Shown here: in pieces, positions 47,407 to 56,489 of the stretch
Layout of the letters: the number at the start of each line of letters is the position of its first letter
Numbering within the stretch: position 1 is the stretch's first letter
Source: UBA7803 sp041686955
GTDB taxonomy: Bacteria; Pseudomonadota; Gammaproteobacteria; Pseudomonadales; Azotimanducaceae
DNA length: 56,489 bases
Direction of reading: 5' to 3'
Assembly: GCA_041686955.1 (NCBI GenBank)
Contig: JAWLCV010000022.1
Location: 1 to 56,489, forward strand
Notes under the pieces: generated by a model
What the model saw: the letters and a program-made list of their open reading frames with translations, nothing else
Told to the model about the DNA's origin: nothing
The model's database searches: none
Translations under genes and position numbers: made by a program

Positions 47407-47829
47407 ATGAAGAAGCTCGGGCTGATGGCGGCGGCATTCGCGGTGCTGCTGGTGGTCTTCCTGGGGCTGCAGGTCGTCGCCTCCGAGAGCGGCGAGGTGG
47501 TGGTTCTGCACACCGAGGACGGTGCCGGGGGCGCCGCTACCCGACTCTGGGTGGTGGACTACCAGGACCATCAGTGGTTGCGCTCCGGCGGCGGCGCCAG
47601 CTCCGGCTGGTACGGGCGGCTGGCCGCAGCTCCCCGGGTCGAGCTGGAGCGGGGGGAAGAGCGGCGTCCCTACGTGGCCGTTGTGGAGCCGGCCATGGCC
47701 GGCATGGTCAACCAGCTCATGGCCGAGAAGTACGGCTGGCGCGACCGCGTGGTGGGGTTGCTCGCGGGGGATCGCGCGGCGGCAGTGGCGGTGCGCCTGG
47801 TGCCGGCGGATGCCGCTGGCTCACCCTGA
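47407..47829 (+). CDS. Membrane-anchored protein resembling deazaflavin-dependent nitroreductase (DUF385) folds
   Basis: A 140-residue protein starting MKKLGLMAAAFAVLLVVFLGLQ, one N-terminal helix or signal anchor. The rest, VVVLHTEDGAGGAATRLWVVDYQDHQWLRSGGGASSGWYGRLAAAPRVELERGEERRPYVAVVEP, resembles the split-barrel of F420/nitroreductase-type DUF385 proteins (T..G..R.T.LW, W...L...P.V.l). The organism is not an actinobacterium, so F420 use should not be assumed. An in-frame GGGGGAATC precedes the ATG. It is followed after 61 nt by the PotF-like gene. Confidence 0.55.
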   Translation: MKKLGLMAAAFAVLLVVFLGLQVVASESGEVVVLHTEDGAGGAATRLWVVDYQDHQWLRSGGGASSGWYGRLAAAPRVELERGEERRPYVAVVEPAMAGMVNQLMAEKYGWRDRVVGLLAGDRAAAVAVRLVPADAAGSP

Positions 47830-47890
47830 CCCCGTGGTATGCTCGGCGCGGCGGCGCCCTGCCGTCAGCCACGTCAGCCGGAGGAACTGC

Positions 47891-48997
47891 ATGAAAGGAC
47901 CTGGTCCTCGGAGTCTCGTCTTGACCGTCGCCCTGATGCTGCTCGGCGCCTGCGGGGGCTCCGACCCGGGCCAGGTGAATTCTGCCCAGGTGGTGAATTT
48001 CTACAACTGGTCGGACTACATCGACCCGGAGACCCTGCCCGCGTTCGAAGCGGCTACCGGGATCGACGTCCGCTACGACGTCTACGACTCCAACGACGTC
48101 CTGGAGGGGAAGCTGCTGGCGGGCAACACCGGCTACGACATCGTGGTGCCCACCGGCAACTTCTTCGAGGTGCAGCGGCGGGCGGGGCTGTTCCAGCCCC
48201 TGGACAAGACCCGGCTGGCCAACTACGGCAACCTCGACCCGGACATTCTCGCCAAGCTGGAAGCGCTGGACCCGGGCAACGAGTACGCAGTGCCCTACGC
48301 CTGGGGCACCAACGGGCTGGGTGTCAATCTGGACGAAGTGAAGGCACGCATCGCCGATCCGCCGCTGGACTCCTGGGATCTGCTGTTCGACCCGGCGAAC
48401 GCCAGCCGGCTGGCGGACTGCGGCATCACGCTCCTGGACGCCGCCGACGAGGTGAACGAGATCGCCCTGAACTACCTCGGGTACTCGCCGGATTCCAGCG
48501 ATCCCGGCGAGCTCGAGGAAGCCATGGGCCTGGTGGCGAAGATCCGCCCGTACGTCAGATACTTCCACTCCTCACAGTACATCGACGATTTCGCCAACGG
48601 CGAGATCTGCCTGGCCCTCGGCTGGTCCGGGGATCTGTACCAGGCCATGAACGACGCGGCGCCGGGCGTCAGTCTCGACTACGTGCTTCCCAAGGAAGGC
48701 ACCATCGTCTGGTTCGATCTGCTGGCGATCCCCGCCGACGCGCCGCACCCGGACAGTGCCCACGCGCTGATCGACTACCTGCTGCGGCCGGACGTGGCGG
48801 CGCGGATAACCAACCACACTTACTTCGCCAACGCCAACCGCGCGTCTTTCGAGCTGCTGAACCCGGAGATCCGCAACGACCCGGCCATCTATCCGCCGCC
48901 GGAGGTGATGGCCCGGCTGTTTCCCAATCCGGTGAAGGCGCCGGACTACGTGCGCAGCCGCAACCGCCTGTGGACCCAGATCAAGACGGGCATGTGA
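47891..48997 (+). CDS. potF: Polyamine ABC transporter substrate-binding lipoprotein (PotF/PotD-like)
   Basis: A 368-residue protein starting MKGPGPRSLVLTVALMLLGACGGSD; the lipobox is LGAC with Cys at about residue 21. The mature part begins VVNFYNWSDYIDPETLPAFEAATGIDVRYDVYDSNDVLEGKLLAGNTGYDIVVPTGNF, a near-canonical PotF N-terminus, and includes YAVPYAWGTNGLGVN, FANGEICLALGWSGDLYQA and VLPKEGTIVWFDLLAIPADA, which line the polyamine site (Trp and Asp residues). It captures putrescine or spermidine for PotGHI, which lies 2.9 kb further on the other strand. It sits directly before the PuuD-like hydrolase. Confidence 0.88.
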   Translation: MKGPGPRSLVLTVALMLLGACGGSDPGQVNSAQVVNFYNWSDYIDPETLPAFEAATGIDVRYDVYDSNDVLEGKLLAGNTGYDIVVPTGNFFEVQRRAGLFQPLDKTRLANYGNLDPDILAKLEALDPGNEYAVPYAWGTNGLGVNLDEVKARIADPPLDSWDLLFDPANASRLADCGITLLDAADEVNEIALNYLGYSPDSSDPGELEEAMGLVAKIRPYVRYFHSSQYIDDFANGEICLALGWSGDLYQAMNDAAPGVSLDYVLPKEGTIVWFDLLAIPADAPHPDSAHALIDYLLRPDVAARITNHTYFANANRASFELLNPEIRNDPAIYPPPEVMARLFPNPVKAPDYVRSRNRLWTQIKTGM

Positions 48998-48998
48998 C

Positions 48999-49811
48999 GT
49001 GACGAACCGCACTTCCGACAAGCCCGTCGTGCTGATCCCCTGTGACGTCAAGCGGGTGGACATCCACCCGTTTCACTGCGTCGGTGAGAAGTACGTCAAC
49101 GCGGTGGCTCACGGAGCCGACAGCTGGCCGTTGCTCGTGCCGGCGTTCGGCGGCGGCGAGGATCTGGAGCCCCTGACGGGCCACATGGACCTGGACGCGC
49201 TGCTCGACATGGCCGACGGCGTGTTTCTGCCGGGCAGCGTGAGCAACGTCGCGCCCCGTCACTACGGCGGGGAAGACGACCCGGAGCTGCTCGGCGATCC
49301 GCAGCGGGACGCGCTGGCGCTGGAGCTCGTGCACCGAACCATGGCGCGGCGAGTGCCGCTGTTCGCCGTGTGCCGGGGCATGCAGGAGCTGAACGTGGCG
49401 CTCGGCGGTACTCTGCACCCGCGTCTGCATCGGGTCCCGGATCTCATGGACCACCGGGAAGACGTGACGGCGGAGCGGGCGGCGCAGTACGAGGCGGCGC
49501 ACCCGGTGACTCTGCGGAACGGAGGCCTGCTGGAGCGGTTGCTCGGCAGCCGGGAGATCGAGGTGAACTCCCTGCACGGGCAGGGCATTCGCGATCTGGC
49601 GCCGCGTCTGGTGGCCGAGGCCCTGGCGCCGGATGGCGTGGTGGAGGCGGTGTCCTGCCCCGACCACGACGCATTCCTGCTCGGGGTCCAATGGCACCCG
49701 GAGTGGCGCTACCACGAGAACCCGGTGTCGGTTGCCCTGTTTCGGGCGTTCGGCGACGCCGCCCGCGAGCGGCAGCGCCGCCGCAGGCGAGACGGTGACG
49801 CCGGCGGCTAG
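48999..49811 (+). CDS. puuD: Class I glutamine-amidotransferase-like hydrolase (PuuD-like)
   Basis: A 270-residue protein with GTG start one base after the PotF-like stop. Catalytic residues: the nucleophile Cys in LFAVCRGMQELNVALGG, preceded by GVFLPGSVSNVAPRHYGG, and the His-Glu pair in LLGVQWHPEWRYH. SLHGQGIRDLAPRL gives the VNSLHHQ-like motif. This matches gamma-glutamyl-gamma-aminobutyrate hydrolase PuuD, which releases GABA in the gamma-glutamylated putrescine pathway. The neighbouring PotF-like gene supports that. The C-terminus is very Arg-rich. It ends in a 4-nt tail-to-tail overlap with the DUF4870 gene. Confidence 0.83.
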   Translation: MTNRTSDKPVVLIPCDVKRVDIHPFHCVGEKYVNAVAHGADSWPLLVPAFGGGEDLEPLTGHMDLDALLDMADGVFLPGSVSNVAPRHYGGEDDPELLGDPQRDALALELVHRTMARRVPLFAVCRGMQELNVALGGTLHPRLHRVPDLMDHREDVTAERAAQYEAAHPVTLRNGGLLERLLGSREIEVNSLHGQGIRDLAPRLVAEALAPDGVVEAVSCPDHDAFLLGVQWHPEWRYHENPVSVALFRAFGDAARERQRRRRRDGDAGG

Positions 49812-50182
49812 CTGATCAGCCGCAGGGTGAACGGATAGCGGTAGCGCTCGCCGTCGTTGGCCTTGACGGCGGCGATGATGGTCAGCACCAGCGCCGCGAT
49901 GCCCACCGCCGGCAGCAGCAGAAAGCCGATGCCGACGACCATCAGCAGGACGCAGGCCAGCAGCGCCAGACTCACGGTGATCTGAAAGTTCAGCGCCTCG
50001 CGCCCCTGGTCGTCGACGAACGGCATCTCCGCCTTCTTGAGCTGCCAAACCACCAGGGGCCCCACCAGGTTGCCCAAAGGCACCACCGCGCCCGCGAGAC
50101 CGGCAAGGTGCGAGATCATCGCCCATTGCCGCTCCTCCGCGGTGACGCCGCCGGCGGGCTGCTGGTTCTCGGTTTCGCTCAT
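49808..50182 (-). CDS. DUF4870-domain membrane protein
   Basis: A 124-residue protein: ERQWAMISHLAGLAGAVVPLGNLVGPLVVWQLKKAEMPFVDDQGREALNFQITVSL followed by two helices and IIAAVKANDGERYRYPFTLRLIS. This is the Tic20/DUF4870 pattern. The function of the family in bacteria is not known. It is separated from htrA by 69 nt and transcribed from that side, so co-transcription with htrA is possible. Confidence 0.85.
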   Translation of the reverse strand: MSETENQQPAGGVTAEERQWAMISHLAGLAGAVVPLGNLVGPLVVWQLKKAEMPFVDDQGREALNFQITVSLALLACVLLMVVGIGFLLLPAVGIAALVLTIIAAVKANDGERYRYPFTLRLIS

Positions 50183-50251
50183 CGTTGCATCCTGCTGACC
50201 GTGTGGGCGCGGACTTTCGGTGCCGGCGGGACGCTTGTCAAGACGCCGCGG

Positions 50252-51742
<1,491 letters not shown>

Positions 51743-51786
51743 GGCGCTCCTCGTCTTCTTGGCGTTGCGTTGGCTCCCCTTCTTCC

Positions 51787-51815
51787 CCATGCGGACCCGC
51801 GCCGGCTGATTCAAG
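51787..51815 (-). promoter_or_regulatory. Sigma32-type heat-shock promoter candidate for htrA
   Basis: On the minus strand: CTTGAA (51815-51810), 15 nt, CCGCATGG (51794-51787). The -35 is perfect and the -10 has CCGCAT in place of CCCCAT. Transcription would start about 38 nt before the htrA ATG. It shares spacing and CCGCATG with the cbpA candidate. Confidence 0.45.
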
Positions 51816-51840
51816 AGCCGTGCCGTGCCCGCTTGTTTTG

Positions 51841-52662
51841 TCAGGTTCCTGAGCGATTGGTTCCCGGGCGCGCGGAACGCCGGGCGTTCACGGCCAGGGC
51901 GATGCCGGCGCCGAGGATCACCGCGGCAATGAGCAGGGTAGCCAGGGCGTTGATCTCCGGTGACAGGCCGAGGCGCACTTTCGAGAAGATCACCATGGGC
52001 AGGGTGGAGGCACCGGGGCCGGAGACGAAGCTGGCGATCACCAGGTCGTCCAGAGACAGGGTGAAGGCGAGCAGCCAGCCGGCCAGCAGCGCCGGCGCCA
52101 GCAACGGCACGGTGATCAGGAAGAACGTGGTCCAGGGACGCGCCCCCAGATCCATGGCCGCCTCCTCCAGAGCCGGGTCCAGTTGAGACAGCCGGGACTG
52201 CACCACCACCGCCACGTAGGCGGTGCAGAACGTGATGTGGGCGATGGCGATGGTGCCGAAGCCGCGCTGCCCGGGCCAGCCCAGGACGCCCTGCAGCGCC
52301 ACGAACAGCATGAGCAGCGACAGCCCGGTGATCACCTCCGGCACCACCAGCGGCGCCGCAAGCATGCCGGAGAACAGGGTCCGGCTGCGGAAGCGGCCGA
52401 AGCGCACCATAACGTAGCCCCCCATGAGGCCGAGGCCCGTGGCCACGGTGGCGCTCATCACCGCGATCTTCAGCGACAGCCACGCGGCGGAGAGGATCTG
52501 CTCGTCCTGCAGCAGCGCCGCGTACCAGCGGGTGGAGAAACCCTGCCAGATCATCACCCGGTCGCTGGCGTTGAAGGAGTAGGCCACCAGGGTGAGGATG
52601 GGGACGTACAGAAACGCGTAGCCGAAGGCCACCAGAGACACCAGGGTCACCGGCCTACGCAT
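51841..52662 (-). CDS. potI: Polyamine ABC transporter permease PotI-like
   Basis: A 273-residue permease with six transmembrane segments, starting MRRPVTLVSLVAFGYAFLYVPILTLVAYSFNAS. The C-terminal-half EAA loop is LDPALEEAAMDLGARPWTTFFLITVPLLAPALLAGWLLAFTLSLDDLVIASFVSGPG, as in PotI/YdcV. Its ATG overlaps the potH stop by 8 nt. With PotH it forms the channel. The 3' end lies 98 nt before htrA's upstream region. Confidence 0.9.
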   Translation of the reverse strand: MRRPVTLVSLVAFGYAFLYVPILTLVAYSFNASDRVMIWQGFSTRWYAALLQDEQILSAAWLSLKIAVMSATVATGLGLMGGYVMVRFGRFRSRTLFSGMLAAPLVVPEVITGLSLLMLFVALQGVLGWPGQRGFGTIAIAHITFCTAYVAVVVQSRLSQLDPALEEAAMDLGARPWTTFFLITVPLLAPALLAGWLLAFTLSLDDLVIASFVSGPGASTLPMVIFSKVRLGLSPEINALATLLIAAVILGAGIALAVNARRSARPGTNRSGT

Positions 52663-53557
52663 TGGGAAGCTCCTTGCCCGTGTTCTGCAGCAGGGCGATG
52701 GGCAGCACCAGGATCACCAGCATGACGATGGCCACGGCGGAGGCGATGGGCCAGTCGCGGTTGGCGAAGAACTCGTTCCACAGCACCCGGCCGATCATGA
52801 TGCTGTCCGGCCCGCCGAGCAGCTCGGGTATCACGAACTCCCCCACCGCCGGGATGAACACCAGCATCGATCCCGCCAGGATGCCGGGCAGCGACAGCGG
52901 CAGGGTGACCTTGTAGAAGGCCTGCCAGGGGCGGCAGCCCAGGTCGAGGGCTGCTTCCACTGTGGAGTAGTCGAGGCGTGCCAGGGCCGCGTACAGGGGC
53001 AGGATCATGAACGGCAGGTAAGAATAGACGATGCCCACGTACACCGCGGCTTCGCTGTAGAGAATGCTGAGCGGCGCGTCGATGAGCCCGAGGGCCAGGA
53101 GCGCCTGGTTCACGAGCCCGCCGCCCTGCAGCAGTACCTTCCAGGCGTAGACCCGGATGAGGAACGAGGTCCAGAAGGGCAGAATCACCAGCATCAGCAG
53201 GACGACCTGCGCGCGCCCCCGGGCGCGGGCGATGAGATAGGCAATGGGGTAGCCGAGCAGCAGGCACAGCACGGTGGACACCAGGGCGATGCGCAGGGAG
53301 GTCAGGTACGACAACACGTACAGCGCGTCCGCCACCAGGAAGCGGTAGTTGCCGAGGGTCACCTGCAACGACAGGCCGTCGGGGGTTTCGCTGATGAGCG
53401 GGGTGTACGGGGGCTGGGCGATGACCGCCTCCGCCAGCGAGATCTTGAAGACGAACACGAACGGCAGCAGGAAGAAGAGCAAGAGCCAGGCGAAGGGGAC
53501 GGCGTAGAACAGCCAGCGGCTGCGCCCCCAGTAGCCGGTCCCCGGGTGGGCGCTCAT
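52655..53557 (-). CDS. potH: Polyamine ABC transporter permease PotH-like
   Basis: A 300-residue permease. MSAHPGTGYWGRSRWLFYAVPFAWLLLFFLLPFVFVFKISLAE is the PotH N-terminus; the EAA loop is LARLDYSTVEAALDLGCRPWQAFYKVTLPLSLPGILAGSMLVFIPAVGEFVIPELLGG, with GEFVIPELLGG strongly conserved in PotH. The ATG at 53557 overlaps the potG stop by 4 nt (ATGA); a longer open frame begins upstream in potG but lacks similarity. Confidence 0.92.
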   Translation of the reverse strand: MSAHPGTGYWGRSRWLFYAVPFAWLLLFFLLPFVFVFKISLAEAVIAQPPYTPLISETPDGLSLQVTLGNYRFLVADALYVLSYLTSLRIALVSTVLCLLLGYPIAYLIARARGRAQVVLLMLVILPFWTSFLIRVYAWKVLLQGGGLVNQALLALGLIDAPLSILYSEAAVYVGIVYSYLPFMILPLYAALARLDYSTVEAALDLGCRPWQAFYKVTLPLSLPGILAGSMLVFIPAVGEFVIPELLGGPDSIMIGRVLWNEFFANRDWPIASAVAIVMLVILVLPIALLQNTGKELPNA

Positions 53558-54693
53558 TCCGTGAGCACCACCAGGCTCTCCGGTTCCCAGGAGAGCCATA
53601 CCGTCTCGTCCCAGGTGAATGTGTGCTCGGGGGCCCGGGAACGCATGGGTAGGGTCGCCTCCAGCACCAGCCGGTCGCTGACCCGCACGTGATAGGTGGA
53701 GTGGGCGCCCAGGTAGGTGATCTGCTCGATCTGGCCCCGGAGCGCGTTGACCGGGCTGGCAGGGGGCTGCCGCTCCAGGTGCAGTTTCTCGGGCCGGATC
53801 GCCACCCAGATCTCGCCGCCCTCCGCCGGCTGCCCGGCCGCTGCCTCCCCCAACTCCAGCACCACGTCCGCGTCTCGGGCGCGCAGGCGGCCCGGGGGCT
53901 CTCCCGGCAGGCAGGCGAGCAGGTTCACGGAGCCGATGAAGCCCGCCACGAAACGGTTGGCCGGGGTTTCGTAGATCTCGAGCGGCGTGCCCACCTGCTC
54001 GAAACGGCCGTCGCGCATGACCGCGATGCGGGTGGAGAGGTTCATGGCCTCTTCCTGATCGTGAGTCACCAGCACGAAGGTCACCCCCACCCGCTCCTGG
54101 ATCCGTGCCAGCTCGAGCTGGGTCCGCTCGCGCAGCTTCTTGTCCAGGGCCGCGAGGGGCTCGTCCAGGAGCAGCAGCCGGGGCCGTTTCACCAGGGCCC
54201 GGGCCAGGGCAACCCGCTGGCGCTGACCGCCGGAGAGCTGATCCGGCCGTCGCTCGGCGAAGGCGGAGAGCTCCACCATGGCCAGCACCTCGTCCACCCG
54301 CTCGCGGATCTCGGCCTTGCGCACCCGGTCCTGCTTGAGCCCGAACGCCACGTTGTTGAACACGTTCATGTGGGGAAACAACGCGTAGGACTGGAACATC
54401 ATGTTCACCGGCCGCTCGTAGGGCGGCAGCCGGGTGACGTCGCGGCCGTCGATCAGCACCCGGCCGGCGCTGGGCATCTCCAGGCCGGCGAGCATGCGCA
54501 GCAGGGTGGTCTTGCCGCAGCCCGAGCCCCCGAGCAGGCTGAAAAACTCCCCCTCGTAGATGTCGAGGGAGACGTCGTTCACGGCGACGAAGTCGTCGAA
54601 GCGCTTGCTGATGTGCTCGATGCGGAGAAACGGCTCCCGGTCGGCGCGCTTCCAGGGCTGCTCTAGAAAGGGATCTGGTCGGGTCTGGGCCAA
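53554..54693 (-). CDS. potG: Polyamine ABC transporter ATPase PotG-like
   Basis: About 379 residues. No ATG is present before the conserved FLRIEHISKRFDDFVAVNDVSLDIYEGEF; I chose TTG at 54693, which follows an AGGA site and gives the family's usual length. Walker A is LLGGSGCGKTTLLRMLAG, Q-loop FQSYALFPHMNVFNN, signature LSGGQRQRVALARAL and Walker B LLLLDEPLAALD, followed by the H-loop THDQEEAM. The C-terminal TOBE-type regulatory domain includes IWVAIRPEKLHL and ITYLGAHSTYHVRV. It powers PotHI. The spdH-like gene is divergent. Confidence 0.9.
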   Translation of the reverse strand: MAQTRPDPFLEQPWKRADREPFLRIEHISKRFDDFVAVNDVSLDIYEGEFFSLLGGSGCGKTTLLRMLAGLEMPSAGRVLIDGRDVTRLPPYERPVNMMFQSYALFPHMNVFNNVAFGLKQDRVRKAEIRERVDEVLAMVELSAFAERRPDQLSGGQRQRVALARALVKRPRLLLLDEPLAALDKKLRERTQLELARIQERVGVTFVLVTHDQEEAMNLSTRIAVMRDGRFEQVGTPLEIYETPANRFVAGFIGSVNLLACLPGEPPGRLRARDADVVLELGEAAAGQPAEGGEIWVAIRPEKLHLERQPPASPVNALRGQIEQITYLGAHSTYHVRVSDRLVLEATLPMRSRAPEHTFTWDETVWLSWEPESLVVLTE

Positions 54694-54727
54694 CTGGGCG
54701 GTTTCCTGTGTGCGGCGGTCACGATGG

Positions 54728-54742
54728 AGCTCACCACGAGCT
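54728..54742. promoter_or_regulatory. Inverted repeat between potG and spdH, candidate operator
   Basis: AGCTC-ACCAC-GAGCT has 5-bp arms with a 5-nt spacer, 35 nt upstream of the potG TTG and 57 nt upstream of the spdH-like ATG. A shared polyamine-responsive regulator is possible; no regulator gene is visible in the window. Confidence 0.25.
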
Positions 54743-54798
54743 GAGTCAGTGCGCTGTTTACCGTATCCTTCGGGCAGCCCGCAACTTCGGCGAACAGC

Positions 54799-56489
54799 AT
54801 GACCACTCCCCGGCGCGGCATCAGCCGCAGAGATTTTCTGAACGGGCTCGCGATTCCGCTGGCGAGCGCACCACTGTCGAGCCTGGCGCTCACCGCTTCG
54901 GACGCGCCCCCGCGCGGCTCGTCCCGGGGCTACTATCCGCCCGCCTTGACCGGGCTGCGCGGCAGTCATCCCGGCTCCTTCGAGGTGGCCCACGCCCTGG
55001 CCTGGCGCGGCGAGCGCTGGGAGCGGCCCGGGCGGCGCACCGACGACCCGTACGACCTGGTGGTGGTGGGCGGCGGCATCTCCGGTCTGGCTGCCGCCTA
55101 CCTGTTCCGCGCCCAGGTGGGTCCGGACGCGCGCATCCTCGTGCTCGACAACCACGACGACTTCGGCGGCCACGCCAAGCGCAACGAGTTCCAGGTGGAC
55201 GGCCGCACCCTGATGGGCTACGGCGGGAGTCAGAGCATCGACAGCCCGGCCAGCTACTCCCGGGTGGCGGCCGGGCTCCTGACCGAGCTCGGCATCGAAA
55301 CGGCGCGGTTCCACCGGCACTACGACCAGGATTTCGCGGCGCGGCACGGTCTCCGCCAGGGCATCCTGTTTCGGCCGAGCGGCTCGCGCGGCGCCCGGCT
55401 GACCGGTCACGCCGGCTACGCCGTAAGCGCCGAGGAGCGGGAGCGCTGGCTCGCCGACTATCCGTTGTCGGCCGCGGGACGGCGGGCGCTTGCACGCCTG
55501 TACGCAGGCGCCATGGCGGACACCGAAGCGGTCCGCGCCGCCCTGGCGGCGCCGCGGCGAAGCCCGGTGGAGCCCTTTCTGCGCGCCGCGTTCGACATGC
55601 CCGACGACGCCCTGGAGGTCCTGCGCGACACCACGCTCACGTTCTGGGGGTTCGGTCTCGACGGGCTGTCGGTGCAGGAAATCCTGGCCTACGAGACCCT
55701 GGGCCCCGGCCTCAACCGTGCCGCCGCCGAGCTCGGCTGGTCCAATCCCGCCTTCGGCCACCACGGCGAGGAGCCGTACATCTTCCATTTCCCCGACGGC
55801 AACGCCGCCATCGCCCGGCTGCTGGTGGGGTCCCTGGTGCCCGGCGCGCTGTCCGGCCGCGGCATGAACGAAGTGGTTCGGGCGCGGCTCGCCTACGACC
55901 GCCTGGACCGGCCGGAGAACCGGGTTCGGATACGGCTGTCCTCCACCGCGGTGGAGGTGCGCAACGCCTCGGACGGCGTCGACGTGGTGTACGTGTCGAG
56001 CGACGGCCGGGTCGAGCGGGTGGGCGGACGCCACGCCATACTCGCCTGCTACAACAACATCGTCCCCCATCTCTGTCCCGAGCTGGGCTCGGCCCAGCGC
56101 GAGGCGTTGCAGTACCCGGAGAAGATTCCGCTGGCGGTGGTGAACGTGGCACTCCGGAACTGGCGGGCCATCGCCGAATCGGGCTACGGCCAGATCTACA
56201 CGCCCGGCGGTTTCCTGGTGCGGATGGGTCTCGACTTCCCGGTAAGCATGGGCGGTTACCGGTACAGCGCCGGCCCCCACGAGCCGGTGGTGCTGGACTG
56301 CTGGCATGCGGCCGTGGACCGGGACGTCGGCCTTCATCCCTTCGAGCGGCTGCGCCGGGGCCGCCACGCCATGCTGGCCCGGCCCTTCGAGGCGTACGAG
56401 GCGGCGGTCCGGGAACAGCTCACCGAGGCCTGGGGCGGATTCGGACTGGATCCCGACCGCGACATCGCGGCGATCACCGTGAATCGCTG
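54799..56489 (+). CDS. spdH: Tat-exported spermidine dehydrogenase-like flavoprotein, 3' end beyond window
   Basis: 563 codons are readable with no stop. MTTPRRGISRRDFLNGLAIPLASAP has the twin-arginine motif SRRDFLNG. It continues YYPPALTGLRGSHPGSFEVAHALAWRG and then the FAD motif DLVVVGGGISGLAAAYLFRA, ILVLDNHDDFGGHAKRNEF and LMGYGGSQSIDSP. These segments match Pseudomonas SpdH-type spermidine dehydrogenases. They oxidise spermidine in the periplasm and pass electrons to the respiratory chain. Divergence from potGHI supports a polyamine role. The end of the protein, probably another 60 or so residues, is missing. Confidence 0.82.
   Translation, partial: MTTPRRGISRRDFLNGLAIPLASAPLSSLALTASDAPPRGSSRGYYPPALTGLRGSHPGSFEVAHALAWRGERWERPGRRTDDPYDLVVVGGGISGLAAAYLFRAQVGPDARILVLDNHDDFGGHAKRNEFQVDGRTLMGYGGSQSIDSPASYSRVAAGLLTELGIETARFHRHYDQDFAARHGLRQGILFRPSGSRGARLTGHAGYAVSAEERERWLADYPLSAAGRRALARLYAGAMADTEAVRAALAAPRRSPVEPFLRAAFDMPDDALEVLRDTTLTFWGFGLDGLSVQEILAYETLGPGLNRAAAELGWSNPAFGHHGEEPYIFHFPDGNAAIARLLVGSLVPGALSGRGMNEVVRARLAYDRLDRPENRVRIRLSSTAVEVRNASDGVDVVYVSSDGRVERVGGRHAILACYNNIVPHLCPELGSAQREALQYPEKIPLAVVNVALRNWRAIAESGYGQIYTPGGFLVRMGLDFPVSMGGYRYSAGPHEPVVLDCWHAAVDRDVGLHPFERLRRGRHAMLARPFEAYEAAVREQLTEAWGGFGLDPDRDIAAITVNR

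Noticed and set aside
54663..54893. 76-residue minus-strand frame between potG and the spdH-like gene
   Set aside because: It overlaps the Tat signal region of the spdH-like gene in antisense and has no recognisable features.

Overview
This 56.5 kb window is very GC-rich and densely coded, with many 4-nt start/stop overlaps. The gene content is Gram-negative: LptF/LptG, TonB-dependent receptors, HtrA, an OmpA-family protein, CbpA/CbpM, PdxH and polyamine transport genes. Together this suggests a gammaproteobacterium, but I cannot name the genus. I see no tRNA, rRNA, CRISPR array, prophage or insertion sequence. Three 100-N scaffold gaps interrupt the sequence (26237-26336, 37059-37158, 39953-40052). 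Two of them fall inside genes (an M1 peptidase and an OmpA-family protein).

Layout. 1-967: 3' part of a metallophosphoesterase. 930-9342 (minus): an eight-gene operon with an MsbA-like ABC exporter, a GNAT-like protein, two nucleotidyltransferases, a diacylglycerol-kinase-type lipid kinase, an AspH/LpxO-type hydroxylase, a GMC oxidoreductase and a HIT protein. It looks like an uncharacterised pathway for making and exporting a modified lipid. 9517-14852: a possible cell-surface signalling unit (acidic secreted protein, ECF sigma factor, FecR-like regulator, STN-type TonB-dependent receptor) in an unusual convergent arrangement. 14910-17948: lptG, lptF and an LpxL-type acyltransferase. 18073-22596: a beta-propeller lipoprotein, a PuuB-like oxidase, an NhaC-type antiporter, a small hydrolase-like remnant and cytochrome b561. 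22621-25646: cytochrome c', then a Zur-box-controlled ZnuD-like receptor with a MerC-type protein. 25643-28760: a DUF6702 protein and an M1 peptidase.

The most striking locus is 28839-29321. It is a glutathione peroxidase whose catalytic codon is an in-frame TGA, followed 21 nt later by a perfect 7-bp hairpin with a GGTC loop. That loop and upper stem match the bacterial fdhF-type SECIS, so this is a very likely selenoprotein that ordinary ORF calling truncates.

29331-38561: an aldose sugar dehydrogenase-like protein, an AbgT-type transporter, a SIMPL protein, a large patatin-like protein that is probably leaderless, cbpM-cbpA and an MFS transporter. 38586-47829: an OmpA-family protein, two NHL-repeat proteins flanking a HupE/UreJ protein, an M14 metallopeptidase, pdxH and a small membrane-anchored protein. 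47891-56489: a polyamine island with a PotF-like binding protein, a PuuD-like hydrolase, PotI-PotH-PotG and a Tat-exported SpdH-like flavoenzyme that runs off the right end. htrA and a DUF4870 gene lie inside it. cbpA and htrA share near-identical sigma32-type promoter candidates.
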